Below are positions 8,800 to 18,008 of a stretch of DNA of 64,000 nt, in pieces. Every line of letters begins with the position of its first letter. Positions within the stretch are counted from its first letter, which is position 1. A program made the position numbers and the translations under genes. The DNA is taken from positions 1-64,000 of IMG/VR virus record IMGVR_UViG_3300022602_002157; one strand, 5' to 3'. Below the pieces are notes generated by a model that saw nothing but the letters and a program-made list of their open reading frames with translations, was not told the origin of the DNA and searched no databases. Source of the DNA: a virus.

Positions 8800-11700
8800 A
8801 TGAATTTTAAAGACATGTTAGAAAAAATAAGCCAGTTATCAGAGGCTACTGAAAAAACTAAAACTGGTGTTAAGCACACTGGTAAGTATGGTAAAGAGTA
8901 TGATACTGATGAAGAAGGCGAAGAAAAGAAAGAGCCAGTCGCAAAGCGTGGTCGTGGTCGTCCTGCAAAAGACAGCGAAGAAACAAAATTTGATACCAGT
9001 GCTTTAAGTAAAGCAATGGGTGGCAAAAAGCCAAAGAAAGAAGTAGGTACAGTTTCTAAAAAGCATACATTGAAAGATTGGATTGAAAATGTTGAGAAAA
9101 ATCTTCTTAACGAAGCACCAACTCCAGTTCCTGTAATGCAACAAGGTAGCAATAAACCAGCAGGCGCAGGCATTGTTACTATCAACGATCCTAACTTAAA
9201 AAACACATTAGGCCCTACACTTGATAACTTGGCACAACAGAAAAAGATTAGTGTAGTTACAACAGGTCAAACTACACCTGCTACAACTGGTGGTTCAACT
9301 CCTAGCGTTGCACAATCAAATCAAAATCAACAAGGAACACAAGCAATGGCTGAAGATAATTTAGATGAAAAAATCGAAGGCGGTGTTAAACTAAACCCTG
9401 CAAAGAAGGGTATGTTCAAGGGTAAAACCAAAGCAGAATTAACATCACAGTATAACAAGTTAAAGGCAAGCGGCCCGCACAAGAAGGGTTCACCTGCTTT
9501 TACTAAGATGAAAGAATTAGCATTTGCTATTCGTGCTAAGAGTGGTTGGGGTAAAGTAGATGAAGCAGATATTGCTTCAACTCAAGGTATTGACACAGAA
9601 GGCGCAAACTTAGGCGCCGGCCGTAATCCAAATGCTTTTGAAAGTAAAATGAAAACAACACATAGAACACGTATAGACGAAGGTATGATGGATAAGATCA
9701 AATCAATTTTACCTAAAGCAATGAAATTATTGCCTGTACAAGAAATTGCAACTAAAGTAAAACAAATTACAGGTGGTGATTTTACTCCTAGCAGAGAAAA
9801 TGCATTGAAAGTAGCACAAGCATTTGGCTTTGATAAAATGGGTAAACAAGCGCCAGCACAAGCCGCAGTCAACGAAGGTTTAGCAGGCAACTGGCAAGGT
9901 AAATTGCTTCAACTATTACACGTAGTAGGTATTGGCGCAGGTGCCGCACAAGCAATTGGTGGTTCTGCACTAACTGGTATGGCAGGTTTTGGCGGCGGCG
10001 GTGAACTTTTAATCATGGTTGGAACAATATTGTTAATGTTGACTGACACATTCTGGGGTAATAATCGTGGTCAAATAGGTGCTATGGGTAAACCTACAAA
10101 TGAAGGCAAAAAAGCAAAGCCAGATTATATTGACTTAGACAAAGATGGCGACAAAAAAGAATCAATGAAAAAAGCTGCCGCTGATAAAAAGAAAAAAGCA
10201 GTTAAAGAAAGTGCTAATCACAAAGTCATGGCAGCAAGACTAGAAGGTAAAGCACATGGATTGAAAGGTCATCCACATTGTGGTAAGAACTATGATGACA
10301 TGGATGAGTGCATGGCATATCACACTGGCTACAAAGAAGGTCTAGATGAATGCTATGGCATGAGCAGTGCAGGTATGATGGAAACAGAAGGCACAATGCC
10401 AGCCGCAACAACTCCAGGTATGGCAAGTCAAGCAATGGCAGGTGGTATGACTGAAGACCACGATTCAAGCGAAGCCGCTAAGAGTGCAGTTATCAATCGT
10501 ATCATTAGACAACATCCAAACTTGTTAGCAAAACATGGCCCAGAAAAAGTCATGGCAGCAGTTGAAAATTGCTGTGGTCATTTAAGTAATTTAGAAGAAA
10601 TTGGTTCAAGTGATGTAAGTGCTTGGGTAAACAATGTTATTCGTGAATTAAAGCACCACGATGTCGAAGAAGGCAATGCATTTACAGGTGCGCTTGCTAA
10701 GACACCAAAAGGTGGTAAGTTCACAGTAGGTGGAAAAACATTTACAGATAACTCAAACTATGATAGCAAGATTGACGAATATGCATTTGAATCATGGGAC
10801 AAAGAGTTAAGCAACCTACTAAACGAAAGTACAGAAACAATTAACGAAGGCTTAACAGTTTCAGTAAGTAAAGGTCAACAAGGATCACCTGATTCAGTAA
10901 GCATCAATGCAAGTGACAGCGAAGCAGATCAAGTACTTGCTTTCATCAAGCAAGCAGGTTTAGGTTTGTTTGGCGATGAGCATGGCGAACATTTACCAGC
11001 AACTGTTCCCGGTGAACACGCTGTTGAATTAGAACCAGCAATGCCAAAGATTGACGTAGTTGATGACCATGAAGGTATGATGGCATTAATGAGAAAAATG
11101 TCAGGTGGCGATGATCATGGACATTCACATGCTGGTTCAGAAGACTATGCTGACGAAGAAAGTACTGATGAAGAAGCATGTAACGAATGTGGCATGGCTT
11201 ATGAATCATGCGGTTGCGAAAAAGAAATGGTCGATGAAGTTGAATCAGAAGATCAAATGATGTACAAAGTTGCAGAAGATAATCCACCAGACAATGGTTC
11301 AGCAAACTCAATGAATGCAACTAAGGGTAACAATGCGGCTAATACAGCATTAGCAATTGCTGATAAAGATGGTATGGCTGAAAGTGAAGTTTCAGAAGGT
11401 TGGGATCCAGTAAAAGAAGTAAAACAATCTGCTATAGAATATATGAAAAGTGCTGGAATACGCAACGTACATGATTTAGATGCAGAAGCTATTCAATATA
11501 TTGGTGATGAAAATCAAATCAATTACGAAGAAGTTTGCAAGATTCTTGGTTGTAAATTACCAGAAGAATTAGGTCCAGTTGATGCGGATGATGAAATTGA
11601 AGAAGGTGAAATTTGCCCAACATGTCATAAAGATCCATGCGAGTGTGATCACGAAGAAGAAGCAGTAGAAGAATCTTTTGCTTTTGAAAGTCTTTATAAG

Positions 11701-12111
11701 AAATTAGCAATGATTGAAGCCAAAGAATCTACAAGAAAGAAAGATAATAAGGCTGAAAAGGCAGGCAAAAAAGTTACTAAAGATATCGAATATGACGAAG
11801 GTCATAAAGGTAAAGATGATAAGAAGGCTGAAAAAGCTGGCAAAAAAGTCAAAAAAGATATCGAATATGATGACAAGAAAGACAAGAAGTTAGACGAATG
11901 GGCTAATGATGCAGGTCCTGGTAAGTCAGTATCAGATACTACTTTTGAACAAGATATTGACTTTATGACTAAAGTTATTGCTGGTGGATTGAATAAACAA
12001 AAATCTACTGGTCAAACAACAATTCCAGTTGTTGCAAGTCAATTGAAGCGCCAAGTTAGCGAATCAACTGATTCAATCAGCGATTGGAAGAAATTAGCAG
12101 GTCTTAAATAA
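8800..12111 (+). CDS. Very large Glu/Lys-rich internal-head-type multidomain protein
   Basis: A 1103-aa acidic protein starting MNFKDMLEKISQLSE. It carries many Glu-ended motifs of the gp21 cleavage style (LLNEAPTP, VNEGLAGN, INEGLTV). Visible modules are a hydrophobic segment near residues 402-419, an EF-hand-like loop DLDKDGDKKES near 445, Cys/His clusters near 794 (CNECG, CGCEKE) and 938 (CPTCHKDPCEC), and a tandem Lys-rich repeat before the end. It finishes SDWKKLAGLK. No enzyme is recognised. It probably is a processed core or injected protein of the virion. RBS AAGGA; a strong terminator follows. Confidence 0.65.
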   Translation: MNFKDMLEKISQLSEATEKTKTGVKHTGKYGKEYDTDEEGEEKKEPVAKRGRGRPAKDSEETKFDTSALSKAMGGKKPKKEVGTVSKKHTLKDWIENVEKNLLNEAPTPVPVMQQGSNKPAGAGIVTINDPNLKNTLGPTLDNLAQQKKISVVTTGQTTPATTGGSTPSVAQSNQNQQGTQAMAEDNLDEKIEGGVKLNPAKKGMFKGKTKAELTSQYNKLKASGPHKKGSPAFTKMKELAFAIRAKSGWGKVDEADIASTQGIDTEGANLGAGRNPNAFESKMKTTHRTRIDEGMMDKIKSILPKAMKLLPVQEIATKVKQITGGDFTPSRENALKVAQAFGFDKMGKQAPAQAAVNEGLAGNWQGKLLQLLHVVGIGAGAAQAIGGSALTGMAGFGGGGELLIMVGTILLMLTDTFWGNNRGQIGAMGKPTNEGKKAKPDYIDLDKDGDKKESMKKAAADKKKKAVKESANHKVMAARLEGKAHGLKGHPHCGKNYDDMDECMAYHTGYKEGLDECYGMSSAGMMETEGTMPAATTPGMASQAMAGGMTEDHDSSEAAKSAVINRIIRQHPNLLAKHGPEKVMAAVENCCGHLSNLEEIGSSDVSAWVNNVIRELKHHDVEEGNAFTGALAKTPKGGKFTVGGKTFTDNSNYDSKIDEYAFESWDKELSNLLNESTETINEGLTVSVSKGQQGSPDSVSINASDSEADQVLAFIKQAGLGLFGDEHGEHLPATVPGEHAVELEPAMPKIDVVDDHEGMMALMRKMSGGDDHGHSHAGSEDYADEESTDEEACNECGMAYESCGCEKEMVDEVESEDQMMYKVAEDNPPDNGSANSMNATKGNNAANTALAIADKDGMAESEVSEGWDPVKEVKQSAIEYMKSAGIRNVHDLDAEAIQYIGDENQINYEEVCKILGCKLPEELGPVDADDEIEEGEICPTCHKDPCECDHEEEAVEESFAFESLYKKLAMIEAKESTRKKDNKAEKAGKKVTKDIEYDEGHKGKDDKKAEKAGKKVKKDIEYDDKKDKKLDEWANDAGPGKSVSDTTFEQDIDFMTKVIAGGLNKQKSTGQTTIPVVASQLKRQVSESTDSISDWKKLAGLK
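11748..11870 (+). repeat. Two-copy tandem coding repeat (AEKAGKKVxKDIEYD)
   Basis: Two near-identical units about 70 bases apart encode AEKAGKKVTKDIEYD and AEKAGKKVKKDIEYD, separated by a Lys/Asp/Gly linker, near the C-terminus of the 1103-aa protein. Confidence 0.8.
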
Positions 12112-12128
12112 GACTGTTAAAATAAATT

Positions 12129-12158
12129 AAAATACCCGTCTAGTACGGGTATTTTTTT
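12129..12158 (+). terminator. Intrinsic terminator
   Basis: Stem ATACCCGT/ACGGGTAT (extendable by A-T pairs) with a CTAGT loop and a run of seven T. It closes the 8159-12111 unit ahead of the fibre promoter. Confidence 0.9.
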
Positions 12159-12182
12159 GGTTGGGATGTTTATATCGAAAAC

Positions 12183-12190
12183 GATAAATA
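12183..12190 (+). promoter_or_regulatory. Late promoter-like GATAAATA before long fibre
   Basis: Octamer 19 bases before the ATG at 12210 and just after the terminator, in a short gap where a new late transcript is expected. Confidence 0.6.
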
Positions 12191-12209
12191 CAACATAAGG
12201 TAATTAGAT

Positions 12210-15200
12210 ATGGCACAACAGAATATTGATTTTGGTACATTCCCAAACGACCCAAGCGCAGATGCTATTAGAACCGCATTCCAAAAGGTACAGGATAATT
12301 TCACACAACTTTTTACTGGTCTTGAGCAACAAGCAGTATTAAGTGTTAATCAGACCCCGGGTGCAGGTATCAGCGTTAACGCACCAACAGGCAACGTAGT
12401 TGTTTCTGCGAACATTTCCTGCGTTCAAATTTCAACAACTACACTTAGCGTAGGAACAGGTTCAAACAATTCATCAAATGCAGGTGGTACTGCTGTAATT
12501 ACAACTTCAAGTCAAATTGCTATTGTCGATTTACCATCAAATATCGCTGGTGTAAACAATATTAGTATTTCAGGTACATTAACTGCTAATACTGTAACGG
12601 CAAATAGTTCTGTAAGTTTCCCTAGTTTATCATTATCAGGTGCATTAGTTGCTAATACTGTTACTTCAAATACAACTTTGGCTGTAACAGGCAATGCCAA
12701 TGTAGGGAATATTGGCGCAAGCACAGGTATATTCTCAAGTAACGTACAAGTAACAACCAACGTAACCGCTGGTAATGTGTATGCAAATTCAGGCACTGTA
12801 AAAGCAACAACATTAATAGGTGAAGGTGGAAACATCACCAACATTCAAGGTGTTAATGTTTCAGGTGCAGTTCTTCTTGCTACATATGCAGGAACAGCAA
12901 ACGCAGTAGCAGGGGCCAATGTAAGTGGTACCGTAGCCAATGCAACATATGCGGTTACCGCAGGAACAGCAAACGCAGTAGCTGGAGCCAATGTTTCAGG
13001 TGCTGTAGCATATGCGACTACTGCTAATGCAGTAGCCGGCGCAAATGTAAGTGGTGCTGTTGCTTATGCAACTACAGCCAATGCTGTTGCAGGTGGTAAT
13101 GTAAGTGGTCAAGTAGGTAATGCATTAATTGCTGGTACTATTTATACAAATGCACAACCTAATATTACTTCAGTGGGCACATTAACAAGTCTTGCAGTTA
13201 CGGGTAATGTTTCAGCCGCAAATATAACTGGTAATCATTATGGTGCAGGTAACAATTTAAGCAATATTCAAGGTGCCAATGTAAGCGGTGCAGTTGCATA
13301 TGCAACTACTGCAAATGCTGTAGCAGGTGCTAACGTTTCAGGTGTAGTTGCTAACGCAACATATGCAGTTACAGCAGGTACTGCTAACTCAGTAGCAGGG
13401 GCTAATGTTACTGGTACAGTAGCCAATGCAACATATGCCACAAGTGCAGGTTCAATTGGTGGAACTGTTCCGGGTGCAAATGTAACAGGTCAAGTAGGTA
13501 ATGCATTAATTGCTGGTACTGTTTATACAAATGCACAACCTAATATTACAAGCGTTGGTACATTGACATCACTAGCAGTTACCGGTAATGTTTTAGCCGC
13601 AAATTTAACAGGTAACCATTATGGTGCTGGTAATAACTTAAGCAACATTCAAGGTAGTAATGTTTCAGGTGCAGTTGCTTACGCAACTACTGCAAACGCA
13701 GTAGCAGGGGCCAATGTTTCAGGTGCAGTTGCTTACGCAACTACTGCAAACGCAGTAGCAGGGGCCAATGTATCAGGTGCAGTAGCATACGCAACAACAG
13801 CTAACTCAGTAGCTGGTGCTAACGTAACAGGTCAAGTAAGTTTTGCAGGTACTGCCAATGCAGTTGCTGGTGCCAATGTATCAGGTATCGTAGCCAATGC
13901 AAATTATGCCGCATATTCAGGTGTAGCAGGATCAGCAAATAGTGTTACTGGTTCTAACGTAAGTGGACAAGTAGGTAATGCATTGATTGCAGGTACGGTG
14001 TATACAAACGCACAACCAAATATCACAAGTGTTGGTACACTATCAAATCTAGTTGTATCAAGTAGTGGTAACATTAGCGCAGGTAACATTATAGCCAACA
14101 CAGTGTTCATTGGTAATGGTGCAGGATTAACAAACTTAGCAGGTGCTAACGTTACTGGTGCAGTTGCATATGCAAGTACAGCAAATAGTGTTGCTGGTGC
14201 AAATGTCTCAGGTGCAGTATCATATGCAACTACTGCTAACTCAGTTGCTGGTGCTAACGTAAGTGGAGCAGTCGCATACGCAACCACTGCAAACAGTGTT
14301 GCTGGCGCCAATGTAACAGGTACAGTAGCAAACGCCACATATGCATTAAATGCAGGTAATGCCACAGTAGCAAGTTCAGCCAATAGTGTTACTGGTGCAA
14401 ATGTCAGTGGTGCAGTCGCATATGCAACCACTGCGAACTCAGTTGCTGGCGCCAACGTCTCAGGTGCAGTATCATATGCTACTACTGCTAACTCAGTAGC
14501 AGGTGCAAATGTTACAGGTACAGTAGCAAATGCCACATATGCAACTACAGCAGGCAGCGCAACTACATCAGGAACAGTAACGGCTAACGCACAAGGTAAT
14601 ATTACCAGTGTTGGTACATTAACTAATTTGTCAGTAACTGGCAACACAACTTCTGGAAACGTATATGCTAATAGTGGTATTGTAAAAGGTGAATATTTAT
14701 ATGGTGATGGTAGTAACATTACTAACATCTCAGTTGCAGCCGGCTCATATATTTTAAATGGCACAAGTGAAGCATCATTAGATACTAATGGCAACTTTAA
14801 TGTAACAATAGCAGGAAACGCCAATGTATTACAAGTTACAGGTAGCAATGTTATTGCAAGTACATTTGTTGGTAATTTAATAGGTACAATAAACACGGGA
14901 AGTCAGCCTAACATTACAAGTCTTGGTACATTAACTAGTTTGAATGTAACGGGTGTAAGTAATTTAGGAAACGTAGGTAACGTAAAAATCACAGGTGGTG
15001 TTAATAACCAATACTTAATTACAGATGGTACTGGCAATCTATTTTGGACTACATCTACTGCAAGCCCAGCCGTTGGTAGCAACACACAAATCATCTTTAA
15101 TGACGGTGGAACAACTTATAACGGCAGTGCTAACTTAACATTTAACAAAACAACTAACACATTAAGTACAGGCAATGTTACAGCATCTTATTTCACTGGA

Positions 15201-17372
15201 ACATTAACTACAAATGCACAACCAAACATTACAAGTGTTGGTAGATTAACAAGTTTAATTGTTGATGGTAATATTAACGCAGGTAATATTGCAGGTGGTA
15301 ACTTAGTAAGTGCAAATTATTTTGCAGGTAGTGGTGCAAACTTAACAGCAATACCGGGTGCAAATGTAACAGGTACCGTAGCAAATGCGGCTTTTGCTAC
15401 TAATGCAATTGGTATTCAAACTAATACGTCAAGTGCAACATCTGCGTACCCAACATTTGTTACCTCATCATCAAATGGTAACTCACAGAATTATATTAAT
15501 TCAAGCATTAGTGCTAACTTAGCAAATGCTAGTATTACAGCAACAACATTTGTTGGTGCACTAAGTGGCGCCGCAACTACTGCTGGTACTGTAACAACTA
15601 ATGCACAGCCTAACATCACTAGTGTAGGTACATTAACAAGTTTAATTGTACAAGGTAATATTAATGCTGCCAACGTAGCAGGTGGTAATTTAGTAAGTGC
15701 AAATTATTTTGCAGGTAACGGATCGTTGTTGACTGCCATTACCGGTGCAAATATAACAGGTACTGTAGCAAATGCAAATTATTCTGTATACTCAGGTACT
15801 GCAAGTACAGCAAATGCGGTTGCAGGTGCAAACGTAACTGGCGCAGTAGCGTTTGCAACGACTGCTAACGCAGTCGCGGGAGCTAATGTATCAGGTGCTG
15901 TGGCATATGCAACTACAGCAAATGCGGTAGCAGGTGCTAACGTATCCGGTGTTGTTGCTAATGCCACTTATGCAGTTACAGCAGGTACAGCAAATAGTGT
16001 TGCCGGCGCTAACGTTACTGGAACTGTAGCAAATGCCACTTATGCAGTTACAGCAGGCAGCGCCACAACAGCAACTTCAGCAACGACTGCTGGTACAGTA
16101 ACAACTAATGCTCAACCAAATATTACAAGTACAGGTACATTAACATCATTAACTGTAACTGGTAACACAACATCAGGTAACTTTATTACAAGCGGCCAAT
16201 TTGTATCACAATTGGCAACGGGTACTGCACCTTTAGTTATTGTTTCTACAACAAGAGTTCCAAACTTAAACGCAGACTTAGTAGATGGATATCAAACAGC
16301 AACAGTCGCTACAGCAAATACCCTTGCAACACGTGATACAAATGGTAGTATTACTGCTAATATTTTCATTGGTAACATAGCAGGAGCCAACGTAACTGGC
16401 ACGGTAGCAAATGCAACGTATGCCGTAACGGCAGGTACTGCAAACTCGGTAACTGGTGCTAACGTAAGTGGTGCGGTAGCGTATGCAACAACTGCAAATT
16501 CAGTAGCTGGCGCTAATGTAACAGGTGCAGTAGCATACGCAACAACTGCTAACTCAGTTGCTGGTGCTAATGTATCAGGTACTGTAGCAAGTGCAAATAA
16601 CTCAAGTTATTTAGGCGGAACGGCAGCCGCAAGTTACCTATTAACAAATGGTACTGGTAGTGGTTTAACAGCAATCACAGGTGCTAACGTAACAGGTGCA
16701 GTTGCTTACGCAACCACTGCTAACTCAGTAGCCGGAGGCAATGTAAGTGGTGCGGTTGGTCTTGCAACATATGCTACAACTGCTAATGCTGTGGCAGGTG
16801 CTAACGTGTCAGGTGCAGTTGCTTATGCGACTACAGCAAATGCGATAGCAGGTGCTAACGTATCAGGAGCCGTGGCATACGCAACCACTGCTAACTCAGT
16901 AGCCGGCGGCAATGTAAGTGGACAAGTTGGTAACGCACTAGTTGCAGGTACAGTATATACGAATGCGCAACCTAACATTACAAGTACAGGTACATTAACA
17001 TCTATCAATTCAAGTGGTAATATTACTGGAGCAAACGTAATTGCAAATTCATATCATATTCGTTCAATTGGTACAGCAATATCAGCCGCAGGTTCAACAC
17101 AAGGTACCGCAACAGCATTAACTAAAGAAATTAACGTTGTCAGTACAGTAACATCAGGCGCTAATGGTGTACAATTACCAAACGTAGCAGGTGCTGTGAT
17201 TTATATTACAAACACAACAGGAAACACATTGAACGTTTACCCACAAACTGGTGCGGCAATCAATAATCAAACAGCAAATGCCGCATTTACAATGCCGGGT
17301 AATGGAGCAACACTACAGTTTATTGCACCTACTACAAGTCAGTGGTACACAGTAAGTGCAACATACTCATAA
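12210..17372 (+). CDS. Very long repetitive tail fibre / adhesin
   Basis: A 1720-aa protein. The N-terminal 45 residues (DFGTFPNDPSADAIRTAF, then VQDNFTQLF) resemble the virion-attachment region of the fibre-like gene at 20654. Most of the rest is degenerate repeats around TANAVAGANVSGAVAYATT (more than twenty), punctuated by longer units such as NALIAGTVYTNAQPNITSVG. These beta-rich low-complexity repeats are typical of trimeric fibre shafts. The final 110 residues are non-repetitive (GVQLPNVAGAVIYITNTTG) and likely form the host-binding tip. No chaperone domain was recognised. Confidence 0.8.
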   Translation: MAQQNIDFGTFPNDPSADAIRTAFQKVQDNFTQLFTGLEQQAVLSVNQTPGAGISVNAPTGNVVVSANISCVQISTTTLSVGTGSNNSSNAGGTAVITTSSQIAIVDLPSNIAGVNNISISGTLTANTVTANSSVSFPSLSLSGALVANTVTSNTTLAVTGNANVGNIGASTGIFSSNVQVTTNVTAGNVYANSGTVKATTLIGEGGNITNIQGVNVSGAVLLATYAGTANAVAGANVSGTVANATYAVTAGTANAVAGANVSGAVAYATTANAVAGANVSGAVAYATTANAVAGGNVSGQVGNALIAGTIYTNAQPNITSVGTLTSLAVTGNVSAANITGNHYGAGNNLSNIQGANVSGAVAYATTANAVAGANVSGVVANATYAVTAGTANSVAGANVTGTVANATYATSAGSIGGTVPGANVTGQVGNALIAGTVYTNAQPNITSVGTLTSLAVTGNVLAANLTGNHYGAGNNLSNIQGSNVSGAVAYATTANAVAGANVSGAVAYATTANAVAGANVSGAVAYATTANSVAGANVTGQVSFAGTANAVAGANVSGIVANANYAAYSGVAGSANSVTGSNVSGQVGNALIAGTVYTNAQPNITSVGTLSNLVVSSSGNISAGNIIANTVFIGNGAGLTNLAGANVTGAVAYASTANSVAGANVSGAVSYATTANSVAGANVSGAVAYATTANSVAGANVTGTVANATYALNAGNATVASSANSVTGANVSGAVAYATTANSVAGANVSGAVSYATTANSVAGANVTGTVANATYATTAGSATTSGTVTANAQGNITSVGTLTNLSVTGNTTSGNVYANSGIVKGEYLYGDGSNITNISVAAGSYILNGTSEASLDTNGNFNVTIAGNANVLQVTGSNVIASTFVGNLIGTINTGSQPNITSLGTLTSLNVTGVSNLGNVGNVKITGGVNNQYLITDGTGNLFWTTSTASPAVGSNTQIIFNDGGTTYNGSANLTFNKTTNTLSTGNVTASYFTGTLTTNAQPNITSVGRLTSLIVDGNINAGNIAGGNLVSANYFAGSGANLTAIPGANVTGTVANAAFATNAIGIQTNTSSATSAYPTFVTSSSNGNSQNYINSSISANLANASITATTFVGALSGAATTAGTVTTNAQPNITSVGTLTSLIVQGNINAANVAGGNLVSANYFAGNGSLLTAITGANITGTVANANYSVYSGTASTANAVAGANVTGAVAFATTANAVAGANVSGAVAYATTANAVAGANVSGVVANATYAVTAGTANSVAGANVTGTVANATYAVTAGSATTATSATTAGTVTTNAQPNITSTGTLTSLTVTGNTTSGNFITSGQFVSQLATGTAPLVIVSTTRVPNLNADLVDGYQTATVATANTLATRDTNGSITANIFIGNIAGANVTGTVANATYAVTAGTANSVTGANVSGAVAYATTANSVAGANVTGAVAYATTANSVAGANVSGTVASANNSSYLGGTAAASYLLTNGTGSGLTAITGANVTGAVAYATTANSVAGGNVSGAVGLATYATTANAVAGANVSGAVAYATTANAIAGANVSGAVAYATTANSVAGGNVSGQVGNALVAGTVYTNAQPNITSTGTLTSINSSGNITGANVIANSYHIRSIGTAISAAGSTQGTATALTKEINVVSTVTSGANGVQLPNVAGAVIYITNTTGNTLNVYPQTGAAINNQTANAAFTMPGNGATLQFIAPTTSQWYTVSATYS
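12895..16960 (+). repeat. Degenerate coding repeats of the fibre shaft
   Basis: Tandem and interspersed 50-60-base units encode variants of TANAVAGANVSGAVAYAT, with synonymous drift between copies. Some copies are near-identical over tens of bases (for example around 13680-13790), which would allow copy-number change by recombination. Confidence 0.85.
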
Positions 17373-17389
17373 TAGGAAAGAACAATACA

Positions 17390-18007
17390 ATGATTACACT
17401 TGATTTATTATCACACGTTTTCCCTAAAACACATCATGATGTGTTGGAAAGATATGTAGAACCATTATCAACAGTTGCACAATACTATGACATGTATGAC
17501 AATATACATAGAGTTGCATGTTTTGTAGCACAGACAGGCCATGAAAGTGGTGGTTTTAATTTTATCAAAGAAAATTTAAACTACAGTGAAAAGGGTTTGT
17601 TAACAACGTTCCATAAATATTTTGACGCAGAAACAGCAAGTCAATATGCAAGACAACCTGAAAGAATCGCTAATCGTGTTTATGCAAATCGCATGGGCAA
17701 CGGTGACGAATCTAGTGGTGACGGTTACATGTTTTGCGGCAGAGGCTTAATTCAGTTAACAGGTCGCATTAATTATACAAAATTTGCTCAAGCATTGGGA
17801 ATGGGTCTAGAAGACACAGTTGCATATATGGAAACTAGTGAAGGCGCAACTGCAAGTGCAGGTTGGTTTTGGGACAGTAACAATTTAAATCAATACTGTG
17901 ACAGTGGTGATTTTGTAATGTTAACCAAACGTATCAATGGTGGTACAATTGGTATTGAAGAAAGACATCGCAATTATCAATTAGTATTACAAGCATTACA
18001 GGGATAA
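17390..18007 (+). CDS. Endolysin, glycoside hydrolase family 19 (chitinase-like)
   Basis: A 205-aa muramidase-type lysin that would degrade peptidoglycan. It has the GH19 pattern: FVAQTGHESGGF with the probable catalytic Glu, then YSEKGLLTTF, ANRVYANRMGNG, and GYMFCGRGLIQLTGRINY followed by a Trp-rich ASAGWFWD region. The ATG at 17390 is preceded by AATAGGAAAG; an in-frame upstream extension overlaps the fibre gene and has no ribosome site. It has no signal peptide, so release would need a holin (see 27434). It sits between fibre genes rather than beside the holin. Confidence 0.88.
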   Translation: MITLDLLSHVFPKTHHDVLERYVEPLSTVAQYYDMYDNIHRVACFVAQTGHESGGFNFIKENLNYSEKGLLTTFHKYFDAETASQYARQPERIANRVYANRMGNGDESSGDGYMFCGRGLIQLTGRINYTKFAQALGMGLEDTVAYMETSEGATASAGWFWDSNNLNQYCDSGDFVMLTKRINGGTIGIEERHRNYQLVLQALQG

Positions 18008-18008
18008 T

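Noticed and set aside
13904-14896. 330-codon open frame on the minus strand inside the long fibre gene, with several shorter ones alongside
   Set aside because: They mirror the repetitive codons of the fibre gene. Their Ala/Pro/Val-rich product has no start signal and the plus-strand protein is clearly real.
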